From: Fulvia fulva
Lineage: Eukaryota > Ascomycota > Dothideomycetes > Mycosphaerellales > Mycosphaerellaceae
Assembly (NCBI RefSeq): GCF_020509005.1
Contig: NC_063017.1
Location: 1,426,001 to 1,490,000 of the forward strand
Direction: 5' to 3'
DNA length: 64,000 nt
Part shown: positions 60,201-64,000 of the stretch, piece by piece
Layout of the letters: each line of letters opens with the position of its first letter
Numbering within the stretch: position 1 is the first letter of the stretch
The notes under the pieces: generated by a model
What the model was told of the DNA's origin: nothing
The model's input: only the letters and a program-made list of their open reading frames with translations
Database searches by the model: none
Translations under genes and position numbers: made by a program

Positions 60201-62354
60201 ATATTGTTCCGCTACTTACTATATAACCGAGGTAATCTGTTCCGCTACTTAGTTAAGCTAAGCTATCGTCTCGAGTTCCCTATACTACGGTAGGTTTACT
60301 ATTAGGAAGTCTCTTATATCGTCCTAGTATACCTTCTTCTAGTTACGGCGTAGTTCGCTTATTAGCTCCTCTATCGCCTTTACCCCTAGCGTCGTTTAAA
60401 TAGGGATATAGTCTAAGGAGGCCTCTAGCGCGTAGTTCGGTCGGTATTAGACTAGTCTCTCTTTAAGTTCTTATAATAGAAAGTATAGGTCGATTATACT
60501 TATACTTATACGGGCCTTCTACGTCTCTATTCCCTTTAGGGTTACTAAGGCCATTCCGTAGCGTACGGTTATATCTAGTAGCTTTCCCCCTAAAACCGCG
60601 TACGGGGGGGTAAAGTCGAATCCCTACTATAGGTAGTAGAGGTTAAAGTCGCCGAGGAGTACTTACTTCGTGTCTTAGCTTAGGGTCCGCTCTAGGTAGG
60701 CGAGGGTTCCTAGTTCCCTACTTGTCCGACGCCGCGGTAGCGGGTTATAAACGTTATAGATCTAGATAGAGCCTTATGCCGTATCGATCTAGATTAATAT
60801 TATGTCTCCTAGGTTGCCCTATTACGATAGTATAACCTTCTACGACTTAAGGTCTATAGTCTTACTTATATATATATATGTCCTCGGGATAACGCCTCGT
60901 TAGCCCGCGATTACGGTATAGTATCTCCGGTCATTATAAGTAGCTAGGAGTCCTACGTAGGGGTTGATCTATAGTTTCTATACCGTAATAACGTAGTGCC
61001 GTAGCGGGTCTAGCTCTTATAGAAAGTGGCGCTAGACCTTGTCCCTACTTTTGTTTACGTTATACTATACGATAGTAATATCGTCGTATAGTATTATTCG
61101 TTATCCGTAAGCTCTATTTCCGTACTAGCCTACTATATCTCCTAAGCCTATATCCCGCTATTCGGCTAGCCCTAGGGCCGCTAGGGCGCCCTAAAGATTC
61201 GTATTTAGCCTAGTTCGTTAGTAGCCCGGTTAAGGTGTCGAGGCCTACCGGGAGGTAGATACGTTTAGAGTTAGGTTCCCTTATTCGTCTCTTCTAACCT
61301 CTTCCTCTTACTCGGCTCGAAGCCTATATATACGGTAGGTCCCTCCTACTATCGTTAGGGGTAGCTAGCTAGTATAGAGATCCTTACTTATCTCGCTCGT
61401 TCTTATACTACTATTCTAGCTAGGTATTAGTTTAAGTACGCTAGGTGCCTTCTACCGTAGTATATATACCTACTCTCCTTTTTTAGGCATTCCCTTCCCT
61501 AGTATAGGCCTACGTAGTAAGGACACCTAAGGGTCTTCTCCCCGTATTTTAGAGCTATATAACCGTACTATTAGTATTAGAAGTACTATAGTACCCTATA
61601 GCTACTCTAATAGATCTCCGTATCTATTCTCTCGTAGTTCTAGAATAGCCTATTATCTAGTATCTAGTTAGCTTATTCCGCTGTCTCTACCTAGATAATA
61701 AGCGATAAATACGTCTTCTCTCGGTCAACTGTCTTATATAACTATGCCGCCTTCGTTAGTCGTACTCCTAGGGATATGTTCTAGTTCTATACTTAGCGTT
61801 AGGGAAGGTCTTCGACCTTAAATATCCTAGGGACCCCGTAGGCGATAACGGTATACTATTAGTAGGAGACTCGCGCCGAATTCGCGACTTTAGTAGTCTA
61901 CTCCTTATAGGTCTCTAGTTTTTATCTATTAGACTCTTATACGGTAAAGAGTCTTACTATGCCTATTGCCTCTACCTTCGCTCCGACTACCTCCTTTTAG
62001 CCGATTCTATCGATAATCTCCTTACTTATTAGGGCTACGATTTCTTATTTCTCCGCCGGATTAGTAATATATAGGCGTACCGTATTACTTACCTTTATAG
62101 GGGGTAATTCTTACCTACTACTACTATTACCTATATAGTTAGTCTCTAGGCTACCTTCTGTGTTACTTATTAGATTGTCTTTATGATTTAGTATAATAGC
62201 GCTTCTAGCGCTCCTAGTAGCTATACTATAGTATTCTTCTATACCCGGGCTAGGTGTTCGTTATCCCCTAGTAAGTTTTCCGCCTCCGTATATAGGGTCG
62301 TCTACGCTATATTGTTTATCGTTAGCCTCTACTTTCTATATAGTAGGCCTTAGC
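57289..62354 (-). mobile_element. Tad-like LINE, near full length, RIP-degraded
   Basis: Read on the minus strand, ORF1 relic with degraded zinc knuckles lies at about 62.3-61.4 kb. The endonuclease/exonuclease/phosphatase domain is at about 61.0-60.5 kb (LLGDFNLYYL). Reverse transcriptase is at about 59.9-58.7 kb (IPQGSTLSPILFLIFMSNL, GFVDDINILA near 59,030, then APKKY). A 3' UTR to about 57.3 kb shares a TTTCCCCTCT-type stretch with the LINE at the left edge. The order is that of fungal Tad elements. Stops are everywhere. Exact ends are uncertain. Confidence 0.75.
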
Positions 62355-62359
62355 TTATA

Positions 62360-62878
62360 TGTTAGGGCGAGAGCCTAGCCTATAAGATGTAAGAGTAAAA
62401 GTGAGAATATAGGTACAAAGTGTAGATATAAAGGGTATAGTATAATTGCTATACAAAACGAAAGACGAAGAAAGTAAGAGAGGCCTAGGGAAGGCTAGAT
62501 ACTTATACGCGACCCTCGCGAGTATATATCCCCGTATTAATAGGGCTAACCCGTACGAAGCCGCGCTTAGTAGCTTAACTTAAAACCTTATTCTAACCTG
62601 CCCTACGTTCCGAGTCTTCTACGTGCTTCTTCTAGGGTCTAGCGTAGTCGCGGGTGCTCGCGGGAGTGCCGTAAGTTATATAGTCACGAGCCGAAGTGAA
62701 TCTATTAAGGGTTAGTAGAGTAGTAAATTTAGAGGGCTAGGTCCTATAGTAAATATTACGGGGCATATAATTCTTAGCGCTTATATACTAAGCTAGGCTT
62801 TCACTTCTTGACGACTTCTAAGTACTCTAAGGCTCTTCTATCCCTACCTTCTATACACTCTATAAGGAGACTATAACA
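62360..62878 (-). mobile_element. Solo LTR of the gypsy2 family
   Basis: 519 bp, the reverse complement of the gypsy2 LTR, bounded by TGTTAGGG and ACTATAACA. It is flanked by TTATA (62355-62359) and TTATG (62879-62883), a target duplication with one changed base. No internal element sequence is attached. RIP-mutated. Confidence 0.85.
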
Positions 62879-62883
62879 TTATG

Positions 62884-63747
62884 TCCTAGGTTTTTTCTTA
62901 GTTTGTTCCCCGGTTTGACTCTTAGTATAGAATATTCGTAAGGCTATAGCTCTCGTTAGTTACTATCCTTCGCTACTATTCGGGGTCGCGCTTCCTAATT
63001 AGGTAGTTGTCCTCCGTAACTTCGTAACTCTAGGGTCTACCTTTAGGGGAACGGAACCTTAGTTTTAGGGTTCTTTATACTACGATTACGCCGCCGCTAG
63101 CGTAGGCGGGTCGCTACTACTTGAGTAGATTACTCGTCTTAATAAGGGCTGTCGAATAAATAGTCCTCGTCGATATTCCGCTCTTAATTCTCTAGTATAT
63201 ATAATATAATTAGGACTTAACTAGACTATTAGGTTACTATATAGTAGTAGCTATCTAAGATCTAGGAGAGGTCGATCGTGCCTTAGAGTCTCCCTCTCTT
63301 CTAGGTACCTAGGTCCTTTAGGGTATTAAGGGCAATTACGTTACTTACTATTAAGTCGAGTACTTCGTTAGCTATAGGGTACGGCTTTATAAGGCTTTCC
63401 TAGAAAGGGTAGTATATATTAAAGTCTCCTACTACGATATAGTACCCTTGTCTCTTAAGTGTACTATCTAGGTGTCTATAGACCCTAAGGTCGCGGCTAG
63501 ACCTCGAGGCTAGCGGTTATATATATAAGTTATATATCTAAGTACTACCTACGTAGAGGGAGGTAATATCTCCCCTGCCTTCTTTATCTACGTAGTATAC
63601 TACCTCCTAGTCGGATTCTAGTATATCCTTACTAATATAGAAGTACGTACGGGGTCTACCGTCGCCTCGTAGGTATGTCGTATAGCCTAGTAACTTATAG
63701 GTCGTTAGTATAAGGGCGCGCTTACTATAGAGTCCGAATAAGAGAGT
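62884..63747 (-). mobile_element. Fragment of another LINE (endonuclease region)
   Basis: The minus strand reads VVGDFNIYYPFQESL near 63,440-63,390, the conserved core of LINE endonucleases, then similar downstream sequence. It does not continue across the solo LTR into the next LINE's ORF1, so it is a separate copy. Boundaries are approximate. Confidence 0.6.
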
Positions 63748-64000
63748 TGTTATTCTACGAAGCTATAAAAGAGGAGCGCGAGGCGCGGCGAAGTTATAAA
63801 GTAAAGCTAAGCCGCGCTAACCCGATACGGAAGGTCCGCGGTTCACCCGGGCCGACGTAGCTATAGTAAGGGGTCGCGGGCTACCCGTAATAGTACCCCC
63901 CCTCTTAAAATACGTCTTAGTCCTCTAAGCGTTATCTATCTTATACGGCTACTTGCCCGTACTACTCTATAACCGTACGAAAGTCTAATTATCCTCTAAT
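63748..64000 (-). mobile_element. Edge of a further gypsy-like element (3' LTR and polypurine tract)
   Basis: A 145-bp LTR-like block (63748-63892, TGTTATTC..CCGTAATA) is followed by a pyrimidine run (63896-63905), a polypurine tract on the other strand. The arrangement and the first internal bases resemble the same edge of gypsy1. The body lies outside the window. Confidence 0.5.

Noticed and set aside
1..64000. CRISPR arrays, rRNA or tRNA genes
   Set aside because: No regularly spaced repeats, no rRNA core sequence and no convincing tRNA A-box/B-box pair were seen on either strand.

Overview
The window comes from a filamentous ascomycete fungus. Genes carry many short introns of about 45-60 bases with GT..AG ends. 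The products include a HET-domain protein, the spliceosomal cyclophilin CWC27, a mitochondrial uS10 protein, dyskerin/Cbf5, a fungal arylsulfotransferase-like protein, a P450 and a GPI-anchored mucin-like protein. The repeats carry a very strict repeat-induced point mutation (RIP) signature: CpA and TpG are almost absent and TpA is in excess, while CpG is kept. A plant-associated Dothideomycete would fit, but that is inference; no species is claimed.

Layout. Three repeat compartments (about 1-4,886, 10,700-31,990 and 56,600-64,000) alternate with two gene islands (4,980-10,405 and 31,992-56,254). The left compartment holds a Tad-like LINE relic, a Fot1/pogo transposon fragment and an internally deleted Fot1-like element. 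The middle compartment is a stack of LTR retrotransposons. A Ty3/gypsy element (minus strand) is split by a Ty1/copia element, a second Ty3/gypsy element (plus strand) follows with a little-mutated solo LTR in its chromodomain, and a second copy of the deleted Fot1-like element comes last. Target-site duplications are readable for most of these. The right compartment holds the left end of a Fot1 element, a full-size Tad-like LINE, a solo LTR of the second gypsy family, another LINE piece and the edge of a further gypsy element.

Gene island 1 (5-10.4 kb): a broken HET gene against the repeats, CWC27 and GET5 head to head, and two small unrecognised proteins. Gene island 2 (32-56 kb): a secreted arylsulfotransferase-like gene divergent from an MFS transporter; an F-box gene with an internal stop; an amino-acid permease divergent from mitochondrial uS10m; a decayed second permease; a GNAT acetyltransferase; an F-box-like protein; a tiny six-cysteine secreted protein; a GPI-anchored mucin-like protein divergent from a truncated aspartic-protease-like protein; CBF5; a damaged membrane/coiled-coil locus; and a P450.

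The housekeeping genes (CWC27, GET5, uS10m, CBF5) are intact. Several accessory genes, especially those beside repeats, are broken or shortened. No backbone enzyme for a secondary-metabolite cluster is present, and I see no tRNA, rRNA or CRISPR array.
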